Source: Chlorops oryzae (lineage: Eukaryota; Arthropoda; Insecta; Diptera; Chloropidae). Taken from it: DNA of 64,000 nucleotides. The notes beneath the pieces were generated by a model. The model saw only the letters and a program-made list of their open reading frames with translations, did no database searches and was not told the DNA's origin. Positions 23,601-33,312 of this stretch are shown piece by piece. Position 1 is the first letter of the stretch; the number at the start of each line of letters is the position of its first letter. Position numbers and translations under genes: made by a program. The stretch covers positions 97,397,848-97,461,847 of the forward strand of contig CM035807.1 in NCBI GenBank assembly GCA_020466095.1. The letters are read 5' to 3'.

Positions 23601-26600
23601 TTTAATCAAAGAAGTGGAAGCAAAAAAAGCAAAAAAAAAATAATAAACAGAACAAATTATGAATGACTTTTATCGGAGTCTCCACATTGGGGAACTGGTT
23701 GAAAGCAATAAATAGCCTGTAGGCCCAACATTGGTTGCTAATAAACTCGAACTTCAAGATTGAGCAACATTTCGTGCAGCAAAGTATAATTCATTGCCTT
23801 TTGCGTTGGCGCGTTGTGGCGTTCAGTCACATAGAAAAGTTTTGAAACGTCTGAACGTCAGCATATAAGACAGTCAGTCATTTAATTGCGATTGTTGTTT
23901 GCCGTTTCGTTGTTTTTGTTTTTCTTGACTGCCTGTCATGAAGTTATCGTGTTGAGTTATAACTTATAAACTTGAAAACGAGGAAAAAATATGCTATATC
24001 AAAACGAATGAAACACGAAATCAAGTGGGAACGCGAGGCGGCGGCCTCTTTTTTGTTGAATTTCAATTCGAATAATAAAATGCATATATTTCTTTGCTTG
24101 ATTCTCTTGGTCTTGTCTTAGTTGAGAGTGGCGGCACAGTAGCAAAAGCAAAGGAAAGTGAACACAAACGGGACGGTCGATCTTAAGCATAAAGCTATGG
24201 AAATGGAATGGAAAATGCACAAACAAAATTAATATCAACACGTTAGCAATTTAACACGCCGCAACAGTGAACATTCAGTGTCGAAAATGTTTGGCAACAA
24301 TCTTTCAACGATTGTACACTCTAAAAAAAAGAAACGTTTAATCGTATTTTGAAAAAGTTTAATTCAATGAAAAGTATGTCTTTTGACGACATGAATCTTT
24401 AGAGATGATAGTTTTCCTAGCAACTTTTTGCACTGCACAAATGTTGCTAAGCCAACGATGCAAAAGAAATTGTTTACAATGTATCAAATGCCATAAAAAG
24501 TTGAATTCATTTATTTGGAAAATGCTTTTCCCTCAGCAAAACTCTTCTCAACGTGAAAGCTTAACGAAGCAAGAAAGTTTCGGTTGAAGTGGATGGAATA
24601 TGGCCAGCACTTTGGATAGGGTTGAATTCCAAGGCATACAATAAACTTACATACATCGGTGGAAAAACTATGCGTATATATCTTTCGGACTCGTAAAATA
24701 CCAACAATACCTATACACAAAAAATATGAGCGTAACATAACGTAACGTAACGGAGACGTAATGTGAACTAAAAAGAAAGACCGTAAATCATATTCCGTCT
24801 TCGTCATTTACATTTTATGGGCGGATAGTCTTGCTGTTGAGGCGTTAGATCGTTTTTCCCGTACTTTTTACTTCATTTTCGGCTGGATTTTCCTTCAGTC
24901 CTTCAGCATGTTGTGGCTGATGGAAAATGGTGTTGACTTTACGATGCTTTTTATGTGAGCAAATTTTCGGTGCGTATTTTAAATTTTTCTGGGCCACACA
25001 AATCACTTCGAAAAGGGTTCGCTTCTCTCTAAGTGATTGCTTCCTCTGGACTATCAGAAATGTTGTCTTTTATAGGTACTCGTATGTATGATTGAATAAT
25101 TTCAGCTTTCTTTTCTATTTCGCTGTCTAGATGAATGCTTCTTGCTCTTCGCACTGTCTAACTGGACAAGCATGAAAATCTCAATTCTCTTCGCATATTG
25201 CAATTAGTTTTAGAAAAACTGTTGCGCCCCATTGAGCGGATTTCGTGGAAATTCTTGTCACTTCATTGGCTACCGGTTGCGGTTATTAGTTTGTTTGAAA
25301 ATTGTTTGTTGACAAAATATTTGCCACTAACAATGGACTTTCTCAAATCGAACATCTATTCGAAGTCAACTGAAAACGGTCACAATTACAAAAGCGGTGG
25401 CAACAGAACCTAGAATTCTGCCTCAATCTTTTGTTAGCCTTCAAGATTTGATAAGACTGACTTGACTGCTACCGACCTCTGCTCAATGACTGCGTGACAA
25501 AAGCCATTGATACACACTGACCACGTGATATTTTATTTGAAGCACCGCAAAGAATCGAAATTGTTTGTCTTCGAACCGTTTTCTTAGTGGTTTTGTGTTT
25601 GTGTTTTGATGTTGTGAGTTTCTTGATGTTCTTTGCCAGAGATTTCCCGCAAACCAGGTAGGCAGAAGGTAATAAATTTCAACGCTTCCCATTTGGTCAT
25701 ATTAACTTTTATTTTATTTTAATTTTTTAACCCTCTAATTCCTGCCTCAGCAACTACAAGGAGTTTATTCGAGTAAATCAAAGAAAAATTAAGTAAAATA
25801 AAATAAAATAGAATTTGTAGATTCATTTTTCTCTACCTCCTAAAAATTATTAGCTTTATGTGATTTTTGTTTTTATTGGGAAGAAAATTTGTGACATTAG
25901 AGGGTTAAAGATTTTCAGTTTTCACGAAGATAAAATGGAAAATACGACACTTAATATTTTTACACTGCAAAATTTATGTTAAATGCCTCGACAAATGTTA
26001 TAGCAACACTTTTGTGACTCGATTCGTTTGCACGAGATCATGCGTGATGACCATTACATGCAACCAGAGGCGCCATTAACTGCAAAATATTTGACATGAA
26101 TGGAGACTTTCACCTTTTTTGCTGCAGTTGTATTTTTATGTTCGACGTTATGTTTTTTGTTGCTTTTGTGGTTCTCACAACATCATGCTAGGAATTGACG
26201 TTGCCAGAAACATTAAGTTCACATTAACGAATTTGCTTTCGACAGCTTTCCTTCAAAAGCATCGAACATGTTTCCATGCAAAAATGTTTTTATTTCACGA
26301 AATGAAGTTCACGTTTACACCATTTCTCCATTATTTGGCAATGCATATAGAGGGATATTTGTTTGTAGGTACATATGTGTATTTACACATGTTTCTTGTA
26401 AATGTTTTTTTTTTTTTGCCTTGTTCTGTGTGAACGCCACTGTAATTGTCGCGTAAACATTGCAATTGCATGTTGCACGTTTTTATGCACCTTTCTCTTA
26501 CGTAGAATGTAGGTGCCCCCTCATTACGGCAAGCAATTTGGTAACACTATGTAGGTAGGTACTGGCAGAATATCCTTACACTTTCGCAGCTAATAATTAT

Positions 26601-29600
26601 GGAATTTTTGTTGTTAATCCTTGTGTTTTTTCTTTTGCACATTTTATTTGTTATTCATTGCTGTTGAAGGATAACGTTTGCAGCACGTTTACTAGCCGTC
26701 AATTTCTGTACTGACCTGTATAATTTGAACGAGCCTGATATCCATCTATGTCAGCACTTCGTTTATATTTGCTTGTCACTCGTTTTGAATTTTTTTTACT
26801 TTTTTTTTTTGCATTTTTCATTCTACATGGCGTTTGAAGTTACGTAAATTCCCTCACAATTAACCTGGATTAAGTGAAAATGTGCAGTTTGCGTGGTGTG
26901 AGCTTCTTTTGCTTTTGTTCGGAACATGCTGCCGAAACATGTTGCTTTTGAATGAATATACACACATTAGATTGCTAGTTATTTAGTTTGAATGACATTC
27001 ATTCATTGCATGAATTGATATTTATTGAAGATTTCATTCTTCGATTACCTAAAGGAAAGACCTCTGCGAAAATCGTTCTCATTTTTAGCGAATTTGTTAC
27101 AATTTAAATATAATTTTCATCATGAATATTTTTTAAATGAAAATTTTGAGTTCAATCTCATGAGATGTTGAACTTACCTTCCCGTTTTGGTTATGATCAT
27201 TTCGGTGCCTAGGTCATGGAATTTATCCCACAATTCTTTTGTCTCCAAGTGACATTGCACTGGCAACAAATCATCACAGTTACAGGAGCCGACGATTTTT
27301 GGCGTCGACTGAAAGAAATCGATGGAAAAACCAAAAAAAACTTCTGGAGTGAATTTTGATGGACATTATATATATATATGTATGCATCAAGAGATCATCG
27401 ATTTGAGAATGGAAAATGGGTTGAGAGTTCTTATTACTAACTTTTCGTTTTACCTGTACAGGTTCCGGTGACAGACGATCATCATCATCGTCTCGCACTG
27501 TTGTGGATGCAATGCTGCAATCGGTTGGGCTTTGAGGTGTTGCACGACCACGACTGCTGCTGCTGCTGCTCCCGGTGTTTTGACTATGCGAGCTCGAATG
27601 CCGTTGCTTAACAGATCGCTGATGAATGTGATTATTATTATTGTTATTATTATTATTATTATTATTGTTGTTGTGGTGATGACTGTGAGAATGATGCTGA
27701 TGAGCGAGCTGGTGGATTTGTTGATTATGACTATGATTATGATTGTGATTGTGATGATGTTGGGCTTTATATTGCAAATTGCGATGTTGCTTTCGAAGGC
27801 TTGGCAATGTCATCGGTGTTTCAGAGTCGCTGCAATCAACAACGTCAACGTCAACGTCAACATCAACGTCATCGTCCGCTTCAGCGTAACGTTCAACGGA
27901 GATTGGACCTTAAATAGAAAAAAATCGTTTATAATTGACAATGGTTTTCAATTTTCAAATTTCAATTATCGAAATGATTCATGCACCGATAAAGAGTAGA
28001 AGAAAAAAAGCAATCGGAAAATTGGGGGAAAAATTTATGATTTTTGAATTAATTGAATTAAATGATTGCATTGCCCGGCGCTGACAATTCATTCGTCTCG
28101 TATCATTTGCATGCGCAATTTCGCCAATTGCAGTGACAAGCAGTCAACTGCAATGGCAAATGTTGAATGGCAAATGCAACAGCAACAGCAGTCAACGGCA
28201 GCGGAATTACACTCCCGATACCGCACATAAAAAAAAAAAAAAAACAACCGATTGCACACAATACGGCCGCGGCATCGTAGTCTCGTATTCTCGCTAATGA
28301 TGTGCAATTTCGCACACAAGCCGAGCCCAATTAGTATCGGTCTCGTACGCTGGCTCTCGATCCATGGCCCACAGTCGACGGCAGTGGAGAAATCGTTCGT
28401 TCAGCTTCTGAAATTGCCGTCAGTAGAGAGGCGATGCATTTTACCGATATCAAATTCAATTATTTGTTTTAACATCAGTTTATGTAAATTTTATTTTACT
28501 TCGGAGAGACATTAAATCTCGTTGGCCAAGTCTATTGCTCTTTTTCAATTCGTTGGATTCGAATTTCCTGGCATTCATTTACTCGGCAAGGCGAGGCGCG
28601 CCCGTCGATTTTGTGTTTCAAATTGAATGATTTTATTTTTATTACAATTATTTAGCTTCATTATCAGCTCATCGAATTGACAGAATGGTGTTTAATGAAA
28701 CAAACGTGTGTTAATTAGGCACCTAGTGGGCATCGAATGACCAGGGAAGCTTTTTTAATCACAAAAATTGAATGAAACATTTTAGGAAGTGCAAAAACTT
28801 TGTTAATTCTTGATGGGATTTTTTTTCTTTTCTTGTTCCCTATGAGAATGTGATCTTAGAGATCAATTTTATTTATTTATTATTTATTTTTGTTCGTTAT
28901 GTCGGAAAAAAAATATCACATGTTGGCCCTTCTAAGAAAGTTGCCATTGGGCTGTTGTTCAAACCGTGTTAAGATCCAAAAGCAAAACCCAACGGGAAAG
29001 TATAGCCCATAGCCCAGGTGAATATATTTTGGAGTCTTAACCAATAACAGTGGTTGCCAATCTGAAGAGATAATAGGTGAAGGGAAAGTTCTTCGAGAAA
29101 GTAGAAATCAAGGCTCTGTTTGAGCTTAGATCCGTTTTCATTTCAAGCCATTCTGGCTTGCTTCGAGTTAAAAAATGAACCCCAAGAGGAGTCTTTGAAG
29201 TATAAAAGAAGCCTTCTCTTTAGCCTTATAATGATCACGTATGGATGAGCAAGAATGTTTAAAAATTTCAACAACTTCTTTCATTCCTTATAGGATGGGA
29301 AGATAGTAGCTTAATAATTATCTATAACTGACAAAATTGAGTTTTTATGGATCAGGCATATTTGTTATAAAATTAATTTTTAAAATTTCAAGAAGAGGAT
29401 CACTCAGCGGAGATTTTCTGCTCTCATTTAGGTTGCTTCTGGTGTAGAAATAAATTGTTATTGGGAATTAAGAGGATCATAAATATTTTTCTTGGTAATA
29501 GTATTCAAAGAACTACATTCTTAAAGCTTTAGTGTCTAAAATAGATTCCTTGAGAAGGGAAATCCAATTAAAATCGAACTTTAAACTTAACCCTTCTTTG

Positions 29601-30708
29601 CTTTCTGCTCTATCAGTTTCTGTCCAAGCTTTTGTGATAGGTATCAATTTTCTACTGAAAGCAATAAAAATCGTGGTCTCAATGATGAATTTGAAAACAG
29701 TTCAGTTAGGCTGGAAACATTGATCCCAGTTTAGGGGAACCTCTCCTAAACTAAAAGAGATTTATGATCTTAAGTGGAGTCTTTGGGCAGAAAAGTGGTC
29801 AGGGAATTGTTTATGGGTTCTTATGGGACCAAGTTTTCGTCTTAAGCAGATTTAAAAATGAAATGTTAGGAAATTTTGTACTTGTTTTGAGACATTCAGG
29901 AGAATATTCCCCTAAAAATCTGTCAACAGTGGATGGAAACACACCGGATCAGACGAAACGATTTCGTTTCGTTAGCGAAACAAAAAAAAAATTAATTCTT
30001 TTTCTTCGTCAAAATTGTTGCGTTTTGATTAACCTGGAGTGTTTTGACTCATTAGGAACAATGTACTGTTCAATCGTTTTGACTAATCCGCTGTATTTTC
30101 AGCATTATTCTAGCTGTGTACCCAAGGAAATTAAACTTACTCAGACTCCGTTCGGATGGTTCGCGGCTTGAGGCATTTCCGCCTCGTGCCATTATCGCAG
30201 CGATTGAGAAATCCGTAGCGGCAGTTGAGGATACCAAATTGCTGATAATATTTTTGTTGTTGTTATTATTATTATTATTATTGTTTTTTGTGATAAGGCT
30301 ATTGTTGTTGTTGTTGTTGTTTTTGTGGCTAATGATGTTTTTACTGAAATTGTTGACAAGGTGTGACGTATCAAATGCGGAGCCGGCTGCGGCTCTTGCT
30401 AATAACGATCGACGGGGTAGAATAAGACTGGGAAATGTGGCTGCTGTTGCTGCGTCTGTTGGTGTTGTTGCTGATGCTGCTGTTGAATTCCGTAAAGTTG
30501 GCGATGGCGACGACGATGCCGAAGACGAAGCCGAAGAAGTTGATAATTTGCGTTGCGTTAAGCTGAGCGGTATTAAGCTTAAATTTTTCTCTTGATTAAA
30601 CACAGTCGTTTTGTTTAATTGGTCATTTTGATTGCCGTTATCGTCCTGCGGGGAATACGAATTTTCGTTTTGTTGTTGCGGCAAAGGTGGTGTGTTGCTT
30701 AAGAGCAT
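16920..30708 (-). CDS. mid/H15: Tbx20-class T-box transcription factor (midline/H15), six coding exons
   Basis: This is a sequence-specific nuclear transcription factor of the Tbx20 class; the Drosophila members, midline and H15, pattern the cardiac mesoderm, ventral epidermis and nervous system. The coding join on the minus strand is 30708-30141, 27908-27454, 27308-27178, 19976-19691, 18969-18725 and 17676-16920. All introns are GT-AG and the phases fit, giving 813 residues. Domain order: an N-terminal Ser/Asn-rich region, the Tbx20 motif FSIAAIMAR (about 167-175), an acidic DV repeat (about 201-214), a His/Asn-rich linker, the T-box (about 358-562, with [20 protein letters not shown] and [12 protein letters not shown]), then a C-terminal block from DPMDSFLL and Ala, Ser, Gln and His runs. 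The start ATG at 30708 has A at -3 and is the first in-frame ATG; the open frame continues upstream only with non-ATG codons. I cannot decide between mid and H15 by eye. Confidence 0.95.
17677..18724 (-). other. Intron 5 of mid/H15 (1.05 kb)
   Basis: It runs from GTAGGT to TTCTAG. It holds an AGC/GCA-rich tract at about 18018-18062, which creates poly-Ala/Ser-like shadow ORFs on the plus strand, and a T-run near 18478-18495. No gene is recognised. Confidence 0.85.
18725..18969 (-). CDS. mid/H15: mid/H15 coding exon 5 (T-box C-terminal part)
   Basis: The acceptor TTTTTGCAG precedes 18969 and the donor GTAGGT follows 18725. The exon reads [38 protein letters not shown] and [17 protein letters not shown], then TDFD and two bases of Arg. 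These are the most conserved T-box blocks, including the C-terminal DNA-contacting helix NPFAKGFRD. It encodes residues 481-561 and ends in phase 2. Confidence 0.96.
18970..19690 (-). other. Intron 4 of mid/H15 (721 bp)
   Basis: It runs from GTGAGT to TTTTTGCAG. An A-rich run lies at about 19076-19090 and a (GTAT)n tract near 19519-19532. No gene or RNA is recognised. Confidence 0.85.
19691..19976 (-). CDS. mid/H15: mid/H15 coding exon 4 (T-box core)
   Basis: The acceptor ATTTCAG precedes 19976 and the exon opens [18 protein letters not shown], continuing the T-box from exon 3. It contains [20 protein letters not shown] and [18 protein letters not shown], both characteristic of T-box DNA-binding and dimer surfaces in the Tbx20 class. 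The donor GTGAGT follows the CAA Gln codon at 19691. It encodes residues 385-480 and ends in phase 0. Confidence 0.95.
19977..27177 (-). other. Intron 3 of mid/H15 (7.2 kb, interrupts the T-box)
   Basis: This is the largest intron, lying between the T-box codons KTG(R) and RMFPT. It contains a piggyBac-like MITE (25731-25904), a denser, more GC-balanced segment at about 20400-21090 that may be an old repeat, short GTT repeats near 22640-22680, GTGTT repeats near 23480-23510 and a GTAAC repeat near 24730-24755. I see no nested gene. Large introns in such developmental genes often hold enhancers, but I cannot point to one here. Confidence 0.75.
25731..25904. mobile_element. piggyBac-like MITE flanked by TTAA, in intron 3
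   Basis: The element begins ccctctaat and ends attagaggg, a perfect inverted pair, and is flanked on both sides by TTAA (25727-25730 and 25905-25908). TTAA duplication and CCCT-type ends are the hallmarks of piggyBac-class transposons. The 174-bp interior has no reading frame, so it would depend on a transposase elsewhere. Confidence 0.7.
27178..27308 (-). CDS. mid/H15: mid/H15 coding exon 3 (start of T-box)
   Basis: This 131-base exon is too short to stand out as an ORF. The acceptor TTTCTTTCAG precedes 27308 and the donor GTAAGT follows 27178. It reads [20 protein letters not shown], then [20 protein letters not shown], then KTG and two bases of an Arg codon. This is the canonical beginning of a Tbx20-type T-box. 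The phases (0 in, 2 out) match exons 2 and 4. Intron 2 between exons 2 and 3 is only 145 bases. Confidence 0.92.
27309..27453 (-). other. Intron 2 of mid/H15 (145 bp)
   Basis: It starts with GTAAAA after CAG and ends with the pyrimidine-rich TTTCTTTCAG. A short (TA)n run lies at about 27368-27378. It contains nothing else. Confidence 0.85.
27454..27908 (-). CDS. mid/H15: mid/H15 coding exon 2 (acidic DV repeat, His/Asn-rich linker)
   Basis: The acceptor TTTAAG precedes 27908 and the donor after CAG at 27454 reads GTAAAA. Joined to exon 1, the frame reads [16 protein letters not shown] followed by a DV dipeptide array and [11 protein letters not shown] His/Asn-rich region with about fourteen consecutive Asn follows, then a Ser run and [13 protein letters not shown]. 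The exon carries residues 190-341 and ends in phase 0. The acidic stretch before the T-box fits the Tbx20 family, although the DV repeat itself is low complexity. The plus-strand ORF over this exon is an antisense shadow. Confidence 0.88.
27909..30140 (-). other. Intron 1 of mid/H15
   Basis: This 2.2-kb intron starts with GTAAGT at 30140-30135 and ends in TTTAAG before 27908. It holds no supported gene. The plus-strand ORF at 29764-30171 runs into antisense exon 1 and resembles no family I know. The part at 28880-29900 has a patchier composition than the rest and may be an old transposon remnant, but I can name no family. A short palindrome of 'cgaaac/gtttcg' units lies near 29957-29985. Confidence 0.75.
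30141..30708 (-). CDS. mid/H15: mid/H15 coding exon 1 (N-terminus, Tbx20 motif)
   Basis: The exon encodes residues 1-189 plus one base of codon 190 and begins [13 protein letters not shown]. It ends at the donor GTAAGT (plus-strand acttac at 30135-30140), leaving EPSERSL plus the first base of a Ser codon. It holds a Ser/Ala/Thr-rich stretch, two long Asn runs (roughly residues 120-155, read from AAC/AAT repeats) and, near the end, FSIAAIMAR. In Tbx20 proteins this short hydrophobic motif is known as an N-terminal conserved, repressor-like element. The Asn runs are likely length-polymorphic. Confidence 0.9.
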
Positions 30709-31890
30709 CTTATTCTTCGGGAAATTGCTTTGCAAAAAGTTATTTAGTTTAACAAAATTTTTAATTTTTTTTTCTTATTTTGATTTTCAATTTCGTTTGA
30801 TCTTCATTTTTGATTCATTTTTCTTTTCCTACAATTTAATAAATTTTTTTTTTTTTTTGGTTCACTTTTTGCAAAAACTAAAAAAAATTTTCGATTTTCA
30901 AAACTTGAAATTTTCGTAAATTTTCGGCAACATTTTTCACACAACACAATCCGTTAACGCGACCGTTGCGTACTGCTCTATTGTTATGTTGACCATTGAA
31001 TGAAGAGAGTTTCCAAGGCAGCGACACTTAACGAGCGTACGAGCAGTTCTTTATTTCTTTGTTTTTTTTTTTTGGTGTCTTGCGTTTCTGGTGTCAATTG
31101 ATGTCAATGGGTGGGGGGAGGTAGATGTTATGCCTCATTTTTCGATTTGTCTTTTTTGGTTTTTTTTTTTTCTCAGTTCTAGTGTCTGCGTGTCTCTCAT
31201 CGGCGCAAATTACGTGAGGAAAAAATTGCAAAGCCGACGAAAGGCGAACACTGACAAACTCATGAAGACGATGTGCAATCGATGGGCGACCAAAATGGGG
31301 GAGGTAACACGAAAACCCACTCAAACACGATTCGTTAAGTTAAATGTCCAGCTGATGGCTTGCGACTGCGGCTGCTAAATGCTCAAAGTTGAACAGAACA
31401 AAAGTCCAAGGCAACGCAACAACGCAACGCGAGAGCCCAATCCGGAGCAGCTGATCCGATCGCTTTGCTTCAGGCGTAAAATTTATTTCGTGAGAGCGAT
31501 GACGGCCGAGCGGCGTTTATCTAAGCAAATGAAGAAATGAGGAAAACGTCTAAACGAGTCTCGTAATCGAGCGAATTGTTTCTTTTCAACACTTTCGACG
31601 CCAGTCGAAAAAGTGGCTCGACAGCGGACAGCAGACAGCAGAGTCGAACTGTCATTTAATCAATCGTATGCAAAGGAGCCGCACATCTTCACTTTGAAGT
31701 GGAGTAAAAATAAATCATAAGCAAATCTGAAAATGCGCCCACGCACACACGCACACAGTAGGTATGTATAAAAAATAAAATAGTCGAAGCACTACGCTGC
31801 TTATTCGGAATTAAGGCACTTTTGAAGACACACTGTTTCCGCTTCCGGTATTTTTTATGTGTGCGTATGAGACCGCAAGCAGAACTGAGC
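30709..31890 (-). promoter_or_regulatory. Probable 5' UTR and promoter region of mid/H15
   Basis: No further coding exon is apparent upstream of the ATG at 30708. The interval begins with a T/A-rich leader and becomes more GC-balanced at 31190-31660. On the minus strand, initiator-like sequences occur at 31888-31883 (TCAGTT, in GCTCAGTTCTGC), near 31650 (ACAGTT, with a partial downstream element TGTCG about 28 bases on) and near 31250 (TCAGTG). There is no TATA box at the right distance from any of them. This is inference; the transcription start is not determined. Confidence 0.3.
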
Positions 31891-32849
31891 AAAAATGAGC
31901 TTTTGCTCATGCAGTTCAAGAAATGTTTCCCCAAGAAAATTTGTTAAAATAAAAGCAAAAACAAATACATAAGCATTGAGAAAAAAACAACCATGCTCCA
32001 CTCACTCGCATCGAAACGCGCGCGAAAGAGCGCATTATAGCTTAAATGGGTACAACAAAAAATGTCCGCCGCATGCACTTTGCTGATTTACAATACAAGA
32101 ACAAAAACCGAAAGCGCCACGAACAACAAAAATAACATGCACACCAACAACAACAACAACAGCTATGCATGACAGCTCGAACAATTTCGAATTAAATGGT
32201 TAACCGCAAAACACATTTATCATTCGTCAAAATATGTATCAGAGTGAGTAAGCTCTATATACATATATCAAACCGCAAGTAGAACAGAGCAATAAATTCC
32301 AATGCAGACTTTGCTTGTGTGCGTGCGTGGCAACGGAGTGCACTCTCCTCCAATTTGAAAATTCCTATACTCTCACGAGTTGAGTGGAATTTGCTCTTCA
32401 AGCGCATAGCCCGTAAAAGCAAGCAGGCCAGACATAGGCTTCGAAGGGGAACATTATTTGCTATGTATCATCTGTTGATCTCTTTCTCTCGCACGCGTTG
32501 ATGGTCGAATTGGACGACAATTCGTCATTTTGTTTTTTGTTGACATTTGAGTCTTTTTCCTCTTGAGTGCCGAATTGAATGGTGTGCGACTTGGCTGAAA
32601 ATGTTTCGATAGTTAAGCTTTGAACCATATTCTGAGTATTTATTATTTTAAAATTTTATTTTAAATGCACAAATGTAGACATTTTTAAATTAATTTCACA
32701 TGAAGACGATGAAAAGTAAAAAAATTAAGACTTTTTAAAAAAAAAAAAAACAGAAGAACCATTCATATACGCTCTGCTCTAATCGATTTTCGTCTGTCTA
32801 CATATATACCAAGACTTTTTATTTACTTTGAGTATCCTTAAGTTAGTCG
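31891..32849. other. Non-coding upstream region of mid/H15
   Basis: An ACAACA tract lies near 32140-32160. The sequence 'accgcaag(c/t)agaac(t/a)gagca' occurs twice, near 31872-31891 and 32273-32291. No gene is seen. By position it may hold promoter-proximal regulatory DNA. Confidence 0.5.
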
Positions 32850-33050
32850 GCCTCCGTGGCGTGGTTGGATGAGATGCTCATTTACGGTGCGAGAAGCTCT
32901 GGATTCAATTCCAAGCACGGGCCCGAATTTTGATTGCGTTGTTTTTCCTGTTTCTGTTCTTTGGTCTCCCTGTCGTGGTATCCCAACGGGCCCATGTGAG
33001 GCCCAAGTGTGTCGCCCCAACCAACCATCCTCGAGTTGGAGAAATGGAAA
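32850..33050 (+). mobile_element. tRNA-derived SINE, copy 1
   Basis: The head contains a box A-like tggcgtggttgg (32857-32868) and, 32 bases later, a box B-like ggattcaattcc (32901-32912), the spacing of an internal RNA polymerase III promoter. The preceding bases gcctccg stand where an acceptor stem would begin. The body ends with cccatgtgaggcccaagtgtgtc. Copy 2 at 39541-39725 shares both head and tail. The anticodon arm does not fold as a working tRNA. The downstream end is approximate. Confidence 0.65.
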
Positions 33051-33137
33051 TCTCGTCTATGGATTTCTGATTATATGAGTGAAATTTTTGGAGTACCTTC
33101 GAATGTATGCAACCTCCTCATATCTTTGTTGTACCCT

Positions 33138-33312
33138 TAATGGCGGATTTACCTTATAGGCAACATAGGCAGCTGCCTAGGGTGGAAAATTTTCAGGGGG
33201 GTAATTCTGACCGTCAATGGATCAATAACAGATAAGGCGAAAACTTGGCTGCTGTCTGAGGCCGCAATATCACAACTGCCTAGGGCGGCAAATTGTCTTA
33301 ATTCGCCACTCT
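33138..33312. mobile_element. Degenerate inverted-repeat element with CTGCCTAGGG repeats
   Basis: The left end (atggcggatttacc) and right end (inverted, agtggcgaattaagac) are imperfect inverted copies. Just inside each end region lies a direct copy of ctgcctaggg followed by tgg or cgg and aaatt. About 175 bp, no reading frame. Such sequences are typical of worn hAT-like MITEs, but I see no clear target duplication. Confidence 0.4.

Noticed and set aside
27532..27999. Plus-strand open frame of 155 codons
   Set aside because: Antisense to exon 2; its Ile/Val/Met runs reflect the Asn/His codon repeats on the other strand.
29764..30171. Plus-strand frame of 135 codons with ATG
   Set aside because: It overlaps antisense exon 1, shows no domain and no splice or poly(A) context.
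30116..30595. Plus-strand open frame of 159 codons
   Set aside because: It lies antisense to exon 1 of mid/H15; its Leu/Val-rich product is the reverse reading of Asn and Ser runs.
32850..32925. A functional tRNA gene
   Set aside because: Box A and box B spacing fits, but no stable acceptor or anticodon stem forms and a second copy shares a non-tRNA tail, so SINE is the better reading.
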